A stretch of DNA of 32,226 nucleotides from Fibrobacter succinogenes (GCA_902799745.1 CADCBQ010000007.1:72088-104313), one strand, 5' to 3'. Counted from the first letter of the stretch, positions 16,423 through 24,657 are shown. Notes: generated from the letters alone by a model not told the origin. Made by a program: numbers and translations.

Positions 16423-17712
16423 ATGTCCGACAACGCCATTTTAAGTTACAACGGAAAGAGCATCGAGCTCCCTGTTGTTGAAGGTGCTGAAAACGAACAC
16501 GGTCTCGACATCTGCAAACTCCGCAAGGAAACCGGCCTGGTGACCTTGGATTACGGCTACCTGAACACCGGTAGCACCCGTAGCGCTATCACTTACGTGG
16601 ACGGCGAACACGGAATCCTGCGTTACCGCGGCTACAGTATCGAAGACCTGGCCGAAAAGGCGACCTTCCCCGAAACCGCTTGGCTTCTGATTTACGGAGA
16701 ACTGCCGACTCAGCAGCAGCTGGCGCGTTTCCGCACGTTGTTGACCGAGAATTCACTCCTCCACGAAAACCTTCTGCACTTCTTTAGGCAGATGCCGCCG
16801 AGTGCCCACCCGATGGGTATTCTGAGCTCCATCGTGAACGCCGTGGGCCTGTTTACGCCGCGTTTCTACGACGACGAAAACATCGCCGACGTGTTCGACC
16901 TCACGACCGCAAGCCTGATTTCGAAAATTCGCACGATCGCCGCCTTCTCTTACAAGGCAAGCATCGGCGAACCGTTCGTGTACCCCGAAGCGGAACGCAG
17001 CTACTGCAGCAACTTCCTGAACATGATGTTCAGCAGCAAGGCCCGTTCCTACCATCCGGATCCGATTATGGAAAAGGCGCTGAACACGCTTCTGATTGTA
17101 CACGCCGACCACGAACAGAACTGCTCTACCTCGACCGTGCGTATGGTGGGCAGCTCTCACGCCAACTTGTACGCAAGTATCTGCGCCGGCATTTGCGCCC
17201 TGTGGGGCCCGCTCCATGGCGGCGCCAACCAGGCCGTGCTCGAAACGCTCCTGCGCATTCAGCAGAGCGGCATGACCATCGAACAGGTGATGGCAAAGGC
17301 CAAGGACAAGAACGACCCGTTCCGTCTCTCCGGTTTCGGTCACCGCGTCTACAAGAGCTACGATCCGCGCGCGAAGGTTCTCAAGAAACTCATGTACCAG
17401 GTGTTCGAACGTGAACATTTCCACGACCCGCTGCTGGACATCGCGCTCAAGCTCGAAGAAGCCGCCCTCAAGGACGACTACTTTATTGAACGCAAACTCT
17501 ACCCGAATGTGGACTTCTACTCGGGCATTCTCTACCGCGCCATGGGCATCCCGACGAACATGCTTACCGTGATGTTCGCTATCGGCCGCTTACCCGGCTG
17601 GATTGCTCACTGGAAGGAAATGCACGACGATCCGAATTCCAAGATCAACCGTCCGCGCCAGATTTACACGGGCCACACCGCCCGTGCCTGGGTCGACCGC
17701 GACAAGCGATAA
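16423..17712 (+). CDS. gltA: Citrate synthase (hexameric, type II-like)
   Basis: The enzyme condenses acetyl-CoA with oxaloacetate to citrate. The catalytic triad is visible: H265 in GPLHGGANQAV, H307 in GFGHRVYK and D364 in NVDFYSGILYRAMG. The 429-residue length and N-terminal beta domain (LDICKLRKETGLVTLDYGY) match E. coli-type GltA. The start is the ATG at 16423, set by GGAGG eight bases upstream; the longer frame from 16393 lacks this. It follows the aminotransferase gene and ends before a bidirectional terminator. Confidence 0.97.
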   Translation: MSDNAILSYNGKSIELPVVEGAENEHGLDICKLRKETGLVTLDYGYLNTGSTRSAITYVDGEHGILRYRGYSIEDLAEKATFPETAWLLIYGELPTQQQLARFRTLLTENSLLHENLLHFFRQMPPSAHPMGILSSIVNAVGLFTPRFYDDENIADVFDLTTASLISKIRTIAAFSYKASIGEPFVYPEAERSYCSNFLNMMFSSKARSYHPDPIMEKALNTLLIVHADHEQNCSTSTVRMVGSSHANLYASICAGICALWGPLHGGANQAVLETLLRIQQSGMTIEQVMAKAKDKNDPFRLSGFGHRVYKSYDPRAKVLKKLMYQVFEREHFHDPLLDIALKLEEAALKDDYFIERKLYPNVDFYSGILYRAMGIPTNMLTVMFAIGRLPGWIAHWKEMHDDPNSKINRPRQIYTGHTARAWVDRDKR

Positions 17713-17728
17713 TTTTCAAGAAACAATT

Positions 17729-17761
17729 AAAAAGCCGTCGGAGCAAATCCGGCGGCTTTTT
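17729..17761. terminator. Bidirectional terminator between gltA and the FIST-GGDEF-HD-GYP gene
   Basis: AAAAAGCCGTCGGA pairs with TCCGGCGGCTTTTT (one G-T pair) around a five-base loop. A-runs and T-runs on both sides let it work for both convergent genes. Confidence 0.92.
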
Positions 17762-17789
17762 CGTTATAAATTTTGTTCGAAATAGAAAA

Positions 17790-20189
17790 CTATTTCTTAT
17801 CATCGAACACTTTCGGGCGCCCCGACTGCATTTTCAGCAGCAAGTCCACGATTTCGTCCCAATGGTCTAGCGCCACCTTGCCGATAGCCGGATCGTACAT
17901 GACGCCCAGGTTCTTCTCGATTTCCTTTTTACAGTAATCGAGCGACATGGCGTCACGATACACGCGCTTACTCGTCATGGCATCAATCGAATCCGCAATA
18001 GCGATAATGCGGGCACCGATCGGGATTTCTTCACCCTTCAGGCCTTCCGGATAACCGCGGCCATCGTAGCGTTCATGGTGATGCAAGACAATCTGCACCA
18101 GTTCATGCGTGTAGTTCGACTGCATCAAGATCTTTGCGCCAATCACCGGATGCTGCTTAATGATAGAGAATTCATCGTCGGTCAGCTTACCCGGTTTTCC
18201 AAGGACATTATCGTTAATACCCATCTTGCCGATATCGTGCAAGTGCGCGGCATGCGTAATCAGCGACACCGAGCCTTCGGAGAGGCCAAGCGAACGGGCA
18301 AGAAGCTCCGTATACACCCTAACGCGTTCGGAGTGGTGCGCCGTGTAAGAGTCCTTCGCTTCTTCCACCGAGATCAAGCAAGTGATCAAGTCCTTCAGGT
18401 TCTGGTTTTCGTTATTTTCCATCGGCTTGTGGAAACGCACCTTGTCACGGTACATGTTCAAGTCGGCTTCCATCTTCCAGTCGCTTATAGACTTGCGGAC
18501 CCCCGCATCACTGCGCAAGCGGCTTTCGCCCACCGCAATCGACAAATGATACAGAGCATCCTTATTATAATCCTCGATATTCTTCTGCAAATTCGAGTAG
18601 AGTAGATACAACGAATCGAGCGGGGCACGCGTCACCACGGCAAATTCGTCGCCACCGATTCTAAAGCAGTTTCCCGCAGCGCCATAAGCGCCCTTAATTG
18701 CTTTAGCCGCAGCCATAATCAAGGCATCACCCGCCTGATGGCCAAAGGTATCATTTGCATACTTAAGGCCATTCACATCCATCAGGACCATGGTCCAGGT
18801 ACCCGGAGATTCCGAGTCTTCCTGGCTGATCATCTTGAGAATTTCGTCAAAAGCAAGTCTGTTTTCAAGCCCCGTCAAGGCATCTGTCGTCGCGACATCT
18901 TGCAGGTGCTCGTTCATCACGCGGAGCTTGCTATTAATCTGTTCCAATTCAAACGAAGTTTCACGAATGAATGTCGCCATACGAGCCGCCAGCGGAAGCC
19001 TCGTCGACATACCTTCCTGAATATCTTCGATCTTGACAGGTTCATGCTTTACCGCCGGACCTTCGCGCATCGAGGCGAACACAAGCGTAATGTTGTGCTG
19101 GTTCAAGTGCCCCTTTTCGCGCAAGAATTCACCATGCGAGAAAAATCCGGTACTCGAAGCCAAGCCCTTGAACGGAGAAATTTCATAGGTCGGTTCACGC
19201 TGCGACCAGAACGCCTTACGCGCTGCGCAAGAGAAGATATGTTGCACTTCAGGTGCAAATTGCAGGCACTTTTCACTTTCTTCCTTAATGCGTTGCACAA
19301 TCAGCTGCGGTTCACCGTAAGACAGGCGGACAATAGAACCTTCATCGATATCCGACGACATCGTCAGCGAACCGTCCGGATTACTTGCACCCGCCGCACG
19401 CACAATCGAAATACCGTTGTGTTCGTAAAGCATCGGAAATTCAAGCGCATTATAGAAGAAGTTCTTGTCGTTCTTGATGTTCAGATACTTGTTGTAGACT
19501 TCGTATGCCGGAATACCGCCCAATTCATAAAGGACATTGCCTTCGGAACGGGTCACATGGAAGTTACGGCCAATCGGCTTCCAGCCGCTAATCTTGCGGG
19601 AATCCACATGCAGGTCCACACCGCCATAAAAAACCACCAGAAGGCTCGACTTGGAGTATCCGCCCACCGAGGAGAACACGCAAGAATTCGGGCTCGTAAT
19701 ATCGGGAGAACAAACAATACCACCGAAAACCTGAATATCGGGCGCCATGGCGTCCAACCCCTCGCAAAGAGCCGTCGTCGAGAACGGCGAAATGCAGTGG
19801 TAAATTTCCACCGCCTTGACCCAGGGATTTCGATCCGCCTCTTTCACGATTTCGTTTGCTATGCCACCGACAGATTCCTTGGAAAAGTCGTACTGGAAGA
19901 CTCGGAACCGGGTCGTCGGCCTTTCAAAAATGATTGCGGACACCGAAATATCGACCGTCTGTTCGCAGTCCACAATATTTCCGCTCGTAGAATTGCCAAA
20001 CCACGGAACATTGGGGAACACCCTTTCCAGAATATCCCAAACGGGCTTCAGTTTTTCCGGTTCCAATATGGCCGAATGGATTTGGAAGCACATGGTAGGG
20101 GAACCATGTTCCTTATACCACTTGCTAAACAGGAAAAGTTCGTTTTCGAACTCTACCGCGTCTTTAAAAGCGAAAATTTTGTTCTTCAT
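17790..20189 (-). CDS. FIST sensor - GGDEF - HD-GYP protein (cyclic-di-GMP synthesis and degradation)
   Basis: This is a 799-residue cytoplasmic signalling protein. Residues about 20-390 form FIST_N and FIST_C sensor domains (PWFGNSTSGNI, QVFGGIVCSP, YEISPFKGLASSTGFFSHGE), thought to bind small ligands such as amino acids. A helical linker then leads to a GGDEF domain with an intact GGDEF at 512-516 but no RxxD inhibitory site in the usual upstream position. The HD-GYP domain has all expected residues: HHSER, HD at 651-652 in LHDIGK, HHHE ending at 706, and GYP at 712-714. Both synthase and phosphodiesterase activities therefore look possible. The ATG at 20189 follows AAGGAAG; no membrane segment is present. 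It is transcribed alone between a terminator and an AT-rich region. Confidence 0.92.
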   Translation of the reverse strand: MKNKIFAFKDAVEFENELFLFSKWYKEHGSPTMCFQIHSAILEPEKLKPVWDILERVFPNVPWFGNSTSGNIVDCEQTVDISVSAIIFERPTTRFRVFQYDFSKESVGGIANEIVKEADRNPWVKAVEIYHCISPFSTTALCEGLDAMAPDIQVFGGIVCSPDITSPNSCVFSSVGGYSKSSLLVVFYGGVDLHVDSRKISGWKPIGRNFHVTRSEGNVLYELGGIPAYEVYNKYLNIKNDKNFFYNALEFPMLYEHNGISIVRAAGASNPDGSLTMSSDIDEGSIVRLSYGEPQLIVQRIKEESEKCLQFAPEVQHIFSCAARKAFWSQREPTYEISPFKGLASSTGFFSHGEFLREKGHLNQHNITLVFASMREGPAVKHEPVKIEDIQEGMSTRLPLAARMATFIRETSFELEQINSKLRVMNEHLQDVATTDALTGLENRLAFDEILKMISQEDSESPGTWTMVLMDVNGLKYANDTFGHQAGDALIMAAAKAIKGAYGAAGNCFRIGGDEFAVVTRAPLDSLYLLYSNLQKNIEDYNKDALYHLSIAVGESRLRSDAGVRKSISDWKMEADLNMYRDKVRFHKPMENNENQNLKDLITCLISVEEAKDSYTAHHSERVRVYTELLARSLGLSEGSVSLITHAAHLHDIGKMGINDNVLGKPGKLTDDEFSIIKQHPVIGAKILMQSNYTHELVQIVLHHHERYDGRGYPEGLKGEEIPIGARIIAIADSIDAMTSKRVYRDAMSLDYCKKEIEKNLGVMYDPAIGKVALDHWDEIVDLLLKMQSGRPKVFDDKK

Positions 20190-20221
20190 ATTCTTCCTTC
20201 TTAAGAACAATAGTTGACTTT

Positions 20222-20251
20222 AATATATATAAGAAAAAGGGAATTTTACAA
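20222..20251 (-). promoter_or_regulatory. Possible promoter of the cyclic-di-GMP gene
   Basis: On the minus strand TTGTAA (20246-20251), 18 bases and TATATT (20222-20227) lie about 33 bases upstream of the ATG at 20189. The -35 match is only fair. Confidence 0.45.
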
Positions 20252-20528
20252 TCAACGTCCCTAAAACATCCCCAAAAAGCGGCATTAAAGTAGTCCAAAT
20301 TGGAGTATTGGGGGTAAAAAAGAGGCTAAAAAAGCAGAAACTGCTTTATAGCGAGCTTTCCAAAACGGCTCATCTAAATTATTAAAAGTCTAGCCTGCAA
20401 TAAACAATTTATACACAATATGCATTTCGTATTACATACATTTACAAACAACATACTAAAAAATTTTACATACAAATTCATTTCATTTATTACAAACTTA
20501 TTGTATTTTCGTTACAAATCTTACCAAA
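20252..20528. other. AT-rich intergenic region with small hairpin and TTACA(A/T)A repeats
   Basis: There is no gene. A perfect hairpin AAAGCAG-AAA-CTGCTTT lies at 20331-20347, with no gene on either strand that obviously ends there. From 20432 to 20518 TTACATA or TTACAAA occurs five times (20432, 20442, 20466, 20490, 20512), with steps of 10, 24, 24 and 22 bases. This leads directly into the ribosome site of the protease gene and may be its regulatory region. Confidence 0.5.
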
Positions 20529-20541
20529 AAGGAGTACTAAA

Positions 20542-23019
20542 TTGGCTAACGAAAAAACAATCCCCAATATTTCCATTGATCCGACCATCATCACGAATCC
20601 CGCCGGGAAAATCACCAAGGAAGAGTTCCTGGAAAAGTACGGTCGCGAAATTAGGACCTTGGATAAATTCATCCCCGAAGTCATGGTTGAACGCGAAATC
20701 AACCAGATATTGCAAGTGATGCGTTCTCAATCATGGGGTCTAAGCGTCCGCTCTTGCGGAACAAAATCTTTAACAATCGCTGTTCAGACACCCATTCTCG
20801 CCAGAAAACAGGCCGGAACAACAAGTTTGGCTCTAAAATATTCTTACAAAATCTACAAAAGAGATATTGACTTGAGCAAGGTGACCGCCGCAGAGAAAAA
20901 GATTCTTCTAAATTCGATTTCTTCGCAAGGCATCATGACAGGGGCAGTTCCTTCCGGATATACCTTGTTCCGCAGCGTTTCTAACTGCACATCACCACTC
21001 GACATTTATGGCGACGCAGATGTTCGCGAAAATCATCTGTACATTTACAGACTCTACATCAACAACACCAATCAATACATTCAGCAAGTCAAGCAGTTGC
21101 TGGCTGTTTCCCCGACAATTTCTTCCTTCACAGGAACGCCGGATCCGCTTGTTCGCAAGGTTAAATTCACCTTTGAAGTTGACAACGCCACCAAGATCCA
21201 AATTTTCAAGGGAACTTCAACTACTGCGCTGTCCAACAACGCCGAAGACACCACCGTACAACACGGTAGCTCTTACACCTACACTCTCAAAGTTACCAAC
21301 GATTGGGGCAGAACCGTAAGCAAATCCATTACCGTTCGTTGCACCAATCTGTTGCCGGCCAAGCCGACGCTTTCTGTAACCAAAGACGCCGCTTACGTCA
21401 GAAATAGACTGGCTTGGGGAGTGCAATCCAATGTATCTAGTTGCAGGATTACCCGTTCTAGAATGGTGAACGGCACCGCTTCGGCAACATCCACCTTGTA
21501 TCCGAGTTACAACAACGGTTACTGCTACGATAGCGGCGTAACAAAGGGATACACCTATTCCTATACAATGACCGCTACAAACGGCTGGGGTTCCACTGCA
21601 AGCGCAGCGATTTCCATCACGATGACAGGAAGCGTCCCTGCAATTCCTTCCATCACGAGCCTTACGACCGACCGAAGCGCAAAGGTTACCGTAAAGTACA
21701 CTCAATCCGCCAACGCAACGAGCTATAGAATTTACCGTTCCATTAACGGGAGTGAAACTCTTGCCGGAACGACTTCTACCATTTCGTATTACGATTCTAG
21801 CGTAACCAAAAACGAAGAAGTCACCTATAGGGTTTCTGCAGTTAACGGCTGGGGAGAATCCGCCAAATCTGCAGCAAAGACAATCTTTGCCTACCCATGC
21901 ATGGACGGTCAAATCAAGCGCAAAGCACTTTGTATTGCAACAAAGTTCAATGTACGAGCTCCGTATTCTTGCCAGGAAATGAAAAAAGCCTTTGAGCATA
22001 ACGGTATTCCGGCCAAATATGTTGAAAACCTTTCAAAGACAGCTCTTGCAAACGAATTGAAAACATACTTTGATGGTTTTGATGCCGATGACTACCCCAT
22101 CATCATGCTGTACGCCCATGGTTCAGTAGATCGAGCATGGATTCTTGTGGAAAACAATACTGATGTCAGCATCACCTATGCAGACTTGAAAAAAATGCTG
22201 GACAAAGTTCCCGGGCATAAGATTTTGATGATTAGCGCTTGTCATAGCGGTAGCGCTATTTCCACAAGAGCACTCAAATCTTCCGTTTCAAGTACTTTCT
22301 CTGCATCTGAATTCGAGATGAACATTAGAAAAATCTTCTCGGTGCAACAGAAGACAACAGTAGCAACGAAAGCGCTCAAAACGACGGCAACAGGATCTGC
22401 TGATTCTGCAGAACTCGCAACATCAGATTATTCTGTTCTTTGCAGCGCAGCCCGAGATGAAAGTTCCTATGGCAACAGCTTATACGGATTCGTTCCCGCC
22501 GCATGGTGCAAGGGACTCGGTTGGGATCTCACTGTAAATCCTGAAAGTTGCAGACCATGTCGTCATTACGCAGACTCCAACAATAATAAAAACATTACAG
22601 TAGCGGAGTTAGCTGCGTATACCAGCCAGCAAGTAACCTCTTCAAATCCGTTCTGTTGGCCCACAAACGACAACAAGGTCATCGCCTATTACACTAGCGA
22701 CAACATCAATGGCATCCGTTATTTCAGCCTAAAGAATAGCGGTATATTCCTTGCACGCCTAGATGTAAAAATCACGGATCCGACCACAGGAAAGACTACA
22801 ACATGGAATGCAACTGGCACTTACTCCAAGGGCAAGACAAAGACAGTTGATCTATCTTCAAAGATTTCCAAGGCCGGGACCAAGGTGAAGCTCGTCGCGT
22901 TCGTGAAAGCCGGTAAGGACAAGACATCCAGGGAATTCTATTATCACCCGGATTCTACCCAGACCGCAAGTTTCGAAATTACGGGAACAACCTTGAACAA
23001 TAAGCTCAAAGAAAAATAA
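20542..23019 (+). CDS. Caspase-like (clan CD, C11/C14-type) protease with FN3-like repeats and cytolysin-domain-4-like C-terminus
   Basis: Translation starts at TTG 20542, fixed by AAGGAG at 20529-20534; no in-frame ATG fits. There are 825 residues and no signal peptide or membrane segment. An unrecognised N-terminal region (1-185) precedes three fibronectin-III/Ig-like repeats (about 190-268, 272-362 and 365-452), each ending in an (N)(D/G)WG strand. The caspase-like domain (460-720) has H526 in IIMLYAHGS and C567 in ILMISACHSG, with 41 residues between them as in clan CD peptidases. A Ser/Thr-rich stretch carries near-identical TRALKSS (575) and TKALKTT (609), possible self-processing sites. 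Residues 724-822 (FSLKNSGIFLARLDV to TASFEITGTTLNNKL) resemble domain 4 of cholesterol-dependent cytolysins, which binds membranes or glycans. Substrate and export route are unknown. Confidence 0.8.
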   Translation: MANEKTIPNISIDPTIITNPAGKITKEEFLEKYGREIRTLDKFIPEVMVEREINQILQVMRSQSWGLSVRSCGTKSLTIAVQTPILARKQAGTTSLALKYSYKIYKRDIDLSKVTAAEKKILLNSISSQGIMTGAVPSGYTLFRSVSNCTSPLDIYGDADVRENHLYIYRLYINNTNQYIQQVKQLLAVSPTISSFTGTPDPLVRKVKFTFEVDNATKIQIFKGTSTTALSNNAEDTTVQHGSSYTYTLKVTNDWGRTVSKSITVRCTNLLPAKPTLSVTKDAAYVRNRLAWGVQSNVSSCRITRSRMVNGTASATSTLYPSYNNGYCYDSGVTKGYTYSYTMTATNGWGSTASAAISITMTGSVPAIPSITSLTTDRSAKVTVKYTQSANATSYRIYRSINGSETLAGTTSTISYYDSSVTKNEEVTYRVSAVNGWGESAKSAAKTIFAYPCMDGQIKRKALCIATKFNVRAPYSCQEMKKAFEHNGIPAKYVENLSKTALANELKTYFDGFDADDYPIIMLYAHGSVDRAWILVENNTDVSITYADLKKMLDKVPGHKILMISACHSGSAISTRALKSSVSSTFSASEFEMNIRKIFSVQQKTTVATKALKTTATGSADSAELATSDYSVLCSAARDESSYGNSLYGFVPAAWCKGLGWDLTVNPESCRPCRHYADSNNNKNITVAELAAYTSQQVTSSNPFCWPTNDNKVIAYYTSDNINGIRYFSLKNSGIFLARLDVKITDPTTGKTTTWNATGTYSKGKTKTVDLSSKISKAGTKVKLVAFVKAGKDKTSREFYYHPDSTQTASFEITGTTLNNKLKEK

Positions 23020-23050
23020 ACAGATAGATTAGCAATTCTTCCTTATATAA

Positions 23051-23082
23051 AAATGAAGCCATCCTTTCGGATGGCTTCATTT
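23051..23082 (+). terminator. Terminator of the protease gene
   Basis: A perfect 14-bp stem (AAATGAAGCCATCC with GGATGGCTTCATTT) closes a TTTC loop and is followed by CTATTTT. It is nearly symmetrical and could also stop minus-strand transcripts from the antitoxin gene. Confidence 0.9.
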
Positions 23083-23114
23083 CTATTTTCACAAGGAATT
23101 AAGCAAGAAAAAAA

Positions 23115-23315
23115 CTATCCGACATCCTTTGCTTGAACCACTTTTCCCAGCGGTTCAAAAGAATGCCCCTTGACATCAAAAGGCAGACGATCCTCACGAA
23201 TCGTCATCTTCACGAACATGTTTACGGCGGCCGAAACAGTAATTCCTACGGAATCACAGAATGTTTCGAATTTTCTTTTGGTTTCGTCTTCCATTCTAAC
23301 GCTGACTATTGCCAT
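23115..23315 (-). CDS. Solitary RelB/DinJ-family antitoxin
   Basis: The 66-residue protein starts with the ribbon strand MAIVSVRMEDETKRKFE. Helices FCDSVGITVSAAVNMFVKM then REDRLPFDV follow, matching DinJ/RelB ribbon-helix-helix antitoxins closely. AGGA precedes the ATG, and a consensus promoter lies upstream. Antitoxins of this group neutralise YafQ/RelE-type mRNA interferases and repress their own promoter. Here the stop is followed by only 32 bases and then a terminator, and no toxin frame lies downstream or upstream. The partner is missing, is encoded elsewhere, or the protein has become a plain regulator. It is convergent with the protease gene. Confidence 0.85.
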   Translation of the reverse strand: MAIVSVRMEDETKRKFETFCDSVGITVSAAVNMFVKMTIREDRLPFDVKGHSFEPLGKVVQAKDVG

Positions 23316-23343
23316 ATTTCCTATCCCTTAAAAAAGCTCTTTA

Positions 23344-23372
23344 ACAATAGTTTATTTTTCCCATGTTGTCAA
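23344..23372 (-). promoter_or_regulatory. Promoter of the antitoxin gene
   Basis: On the minus strand TTGACA (23367-23372), 17 bases and TATTGT (23344-23349) form a strong promoter with hexamers identical to those before the microprotein gene. The -10 region includes AAC-TATT-GTT, a small dyad that could be an antitoxin operator. Confidence 0.7.
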
Positions 23373-23559
23373 ATCATCAATATTTTCACAACAAACTTAT
23401 TTTCGCACAAAATAACATTTGTTTCATAGCTGTTTTATAAGAAAAGTTAGCATCTGTAATACATTTTTCATACAAACAGTTTTTCATTTTATAAAAATCC
23501 ACTAAAATTACTCCCTAATGTAAGAGTAATTTATACAAAAAAATTCATATAAAAATTTT
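23373..23559. other. Very AT-rich intergenic region with a 9-10-9 palindrome
   Basis: No gene is seen. AAATTACTC (23505-23513) and GAGTAATTT (23524-23532) form a perfect inverted repeat with a 10-base loop. On the minus strand it follows the dihydrouridine synthase stop and is trailed by T-rich sequence, so it may be a weak terminator or a protein-binding site. TTCATACAAA and TTTATACAAA-like words recur. Confidence 0.5.
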
Positions 23560-24657
23560 TTACCTTCCGGCAAACTGGTCACCGAATCTCAATTCGGTTT
23601 CTTTCGCTCCATTCAGATTCACCAAACGGTTCGGATCGTAGCGCATCGATTTCACAACACCATTTCTCAACACCTCTAGGCGTTCAAAAAATTCTTGCGG
23701 TGTCTGCGCAGTAAGCAAGGTCTGTCGTACCTGCAATTCGGGGTCATCAAAGCCCTTGCAAAGTCTTGCAGCAAGCTGTTTAAGACGGCCTAGCGCCCCC
23801 ATTTCGGTAGAGCCATCTTCGAGCTTGAACTTGTAGTAGAGCGGGAATACGTCAAGCGCTTCTTCCGCTGTCATCTGATGTTCCGGCTTACCTTCCCATG
23901 CATCGGCAATTTGTCCGAAAATCCACGGGTTGTGCATGGCGCCGCGGCCAATAGACACGCCCGACACGCCATAAGTTTCAAGTCGCTCACGGGCGGTCGC
24001 GACGCTGTTCACGTCGCCATTCCCGATTACGGGAATCTTGGCCGCGGCCGCGACCTTGCCAATCCATTCCCAGTTGGCAAGGCCGTTGTACCCCTGCAGG
24101 CGGGTACGGCCATGCACCGTGAGCATTTCCACTCCTTCGCCCTCGGCGATCGCAAGCGTTTCCATCACGTTAATGCTCTGGTCATCCCAGCCGATTCGAC
24201 ACTTGAGCGTCAACGGAATATCGACACTTGAAGAATCCAGCGCAGCACGGACATCGTGCAAAATTTCTTGCAGGCGCGGCAGGTCACGCAAAAGACCAGA
24301 ACCGCTCCCCTTCCCCGCCACCTTCGGTGCCGGGCAGCCCGCATTCACCTCGATAAATTCCGGGTGAAGGTTTTCGGCAATCTTTTTAGCGGCAGCGGCC
24401 ATCTTGTCAGGGAACCGTCCAAAGATTTGAACGCCAAACGGACGTTCTTCGGGGAAAAACTTAAGTTGCTTGTGGCCATCCAGGCAAAAAGCGGCATCTC
24501 CGTCGGTCGGAACGAATTCCGACACCAAAAGCCCCATACGATTGCCCGAAAGAACGCGACAAAGTCTACGGAACGGAGCATCCGTCACCCCGTCCATGGG
24601 ACTAAGGATTGTGTTCGGAAAAACATCCAAATTCCTGAGCTTGAAACTTTTCAACAT
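23560..24657 (-). CDS. tRNA-dihydrouridine synthase (Dus family)
   Basis: This FMN-dependent enzyme reduces uridine to dihydrouridine in tRNA. Signatures are LSPMDGVTDAPFRRLCR, the FMN-barrel motif PFGVQIFGRFPDKM, and the active-site loop VNAGCPAPKVAGKGSGSG with C108. The strand TLKCRIGWD, MLTVHGRTRLQGYNG and VIGNGDVNS followed by GVSIGRGAMHNPWIF complete the set. Length is 365 residues from the ATG at 24657; a GTG three codons earlier is possible. There is no clear Shine-Dalgarno site. It is divergent from the HU-like gene. The subfamily (DusB-like or other) is not assigned. Confidence 0.94.
   Translation of the reverse strand: MLKSFKLRNLDVFPNTILSPMDGVTDAPFRRLCRVLSGNRMGLLVSEFVPTDGDAAFCLDGHKQLKFFPEERPFGVQIFGRFPDKMAAAAKKIAENLHPEFIEVNAGCPAPKVAGKGSGSGLLRDLPRLQEILHDVRAALDSSSVDIPLTLKCRIGWDDQSINVMETLAIAEGEGVEMLTVHGRTRLQGYNGLANWEWIGKVAAAAKIPVIGNGDVNSVATARERLETYGVSGVSIGRGAMHNPWIFGQIADAWEGKPEHQMTAEEALDVFPLYYKFKLEDGSTEMGALGRLKQLAARLCKGFDDPELQVRQTLLTAQTPQEFFERLEVLRNGVVKSMRYDPNRLVNLNGAKETELRFGDQFAGR

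Noticed and set aside
15114..16439. Open frame of 441 codons on the minus strand opposite the aminotransferase gene
   Set aside because: The plus strand has intact aminotransferase motifs. The antisense frame is a codon-bias shadow with no recognisable domains.
18738..20204. Open frame of 488 codons on the plus strand opposite the FIST/GGDEF gene
   Set aside because: It is antisense to conserved FIST and GGDEF domains, with no ribosome site or recognisable product.
20432..20518. CRISPR array or plasmid iterons
   Set aside because: The repeat unit is only seven bases, spacing varies (10, 24, 24, 22), and there is no cas or replication gene nearby.
23020..23114. Toxin gene partner for the RelB/DinJ-like antitoxin
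   Set aside because: All frames in this 95-base gap are too short and it contains a terminator. The 23316-23559 side holds no frame either.
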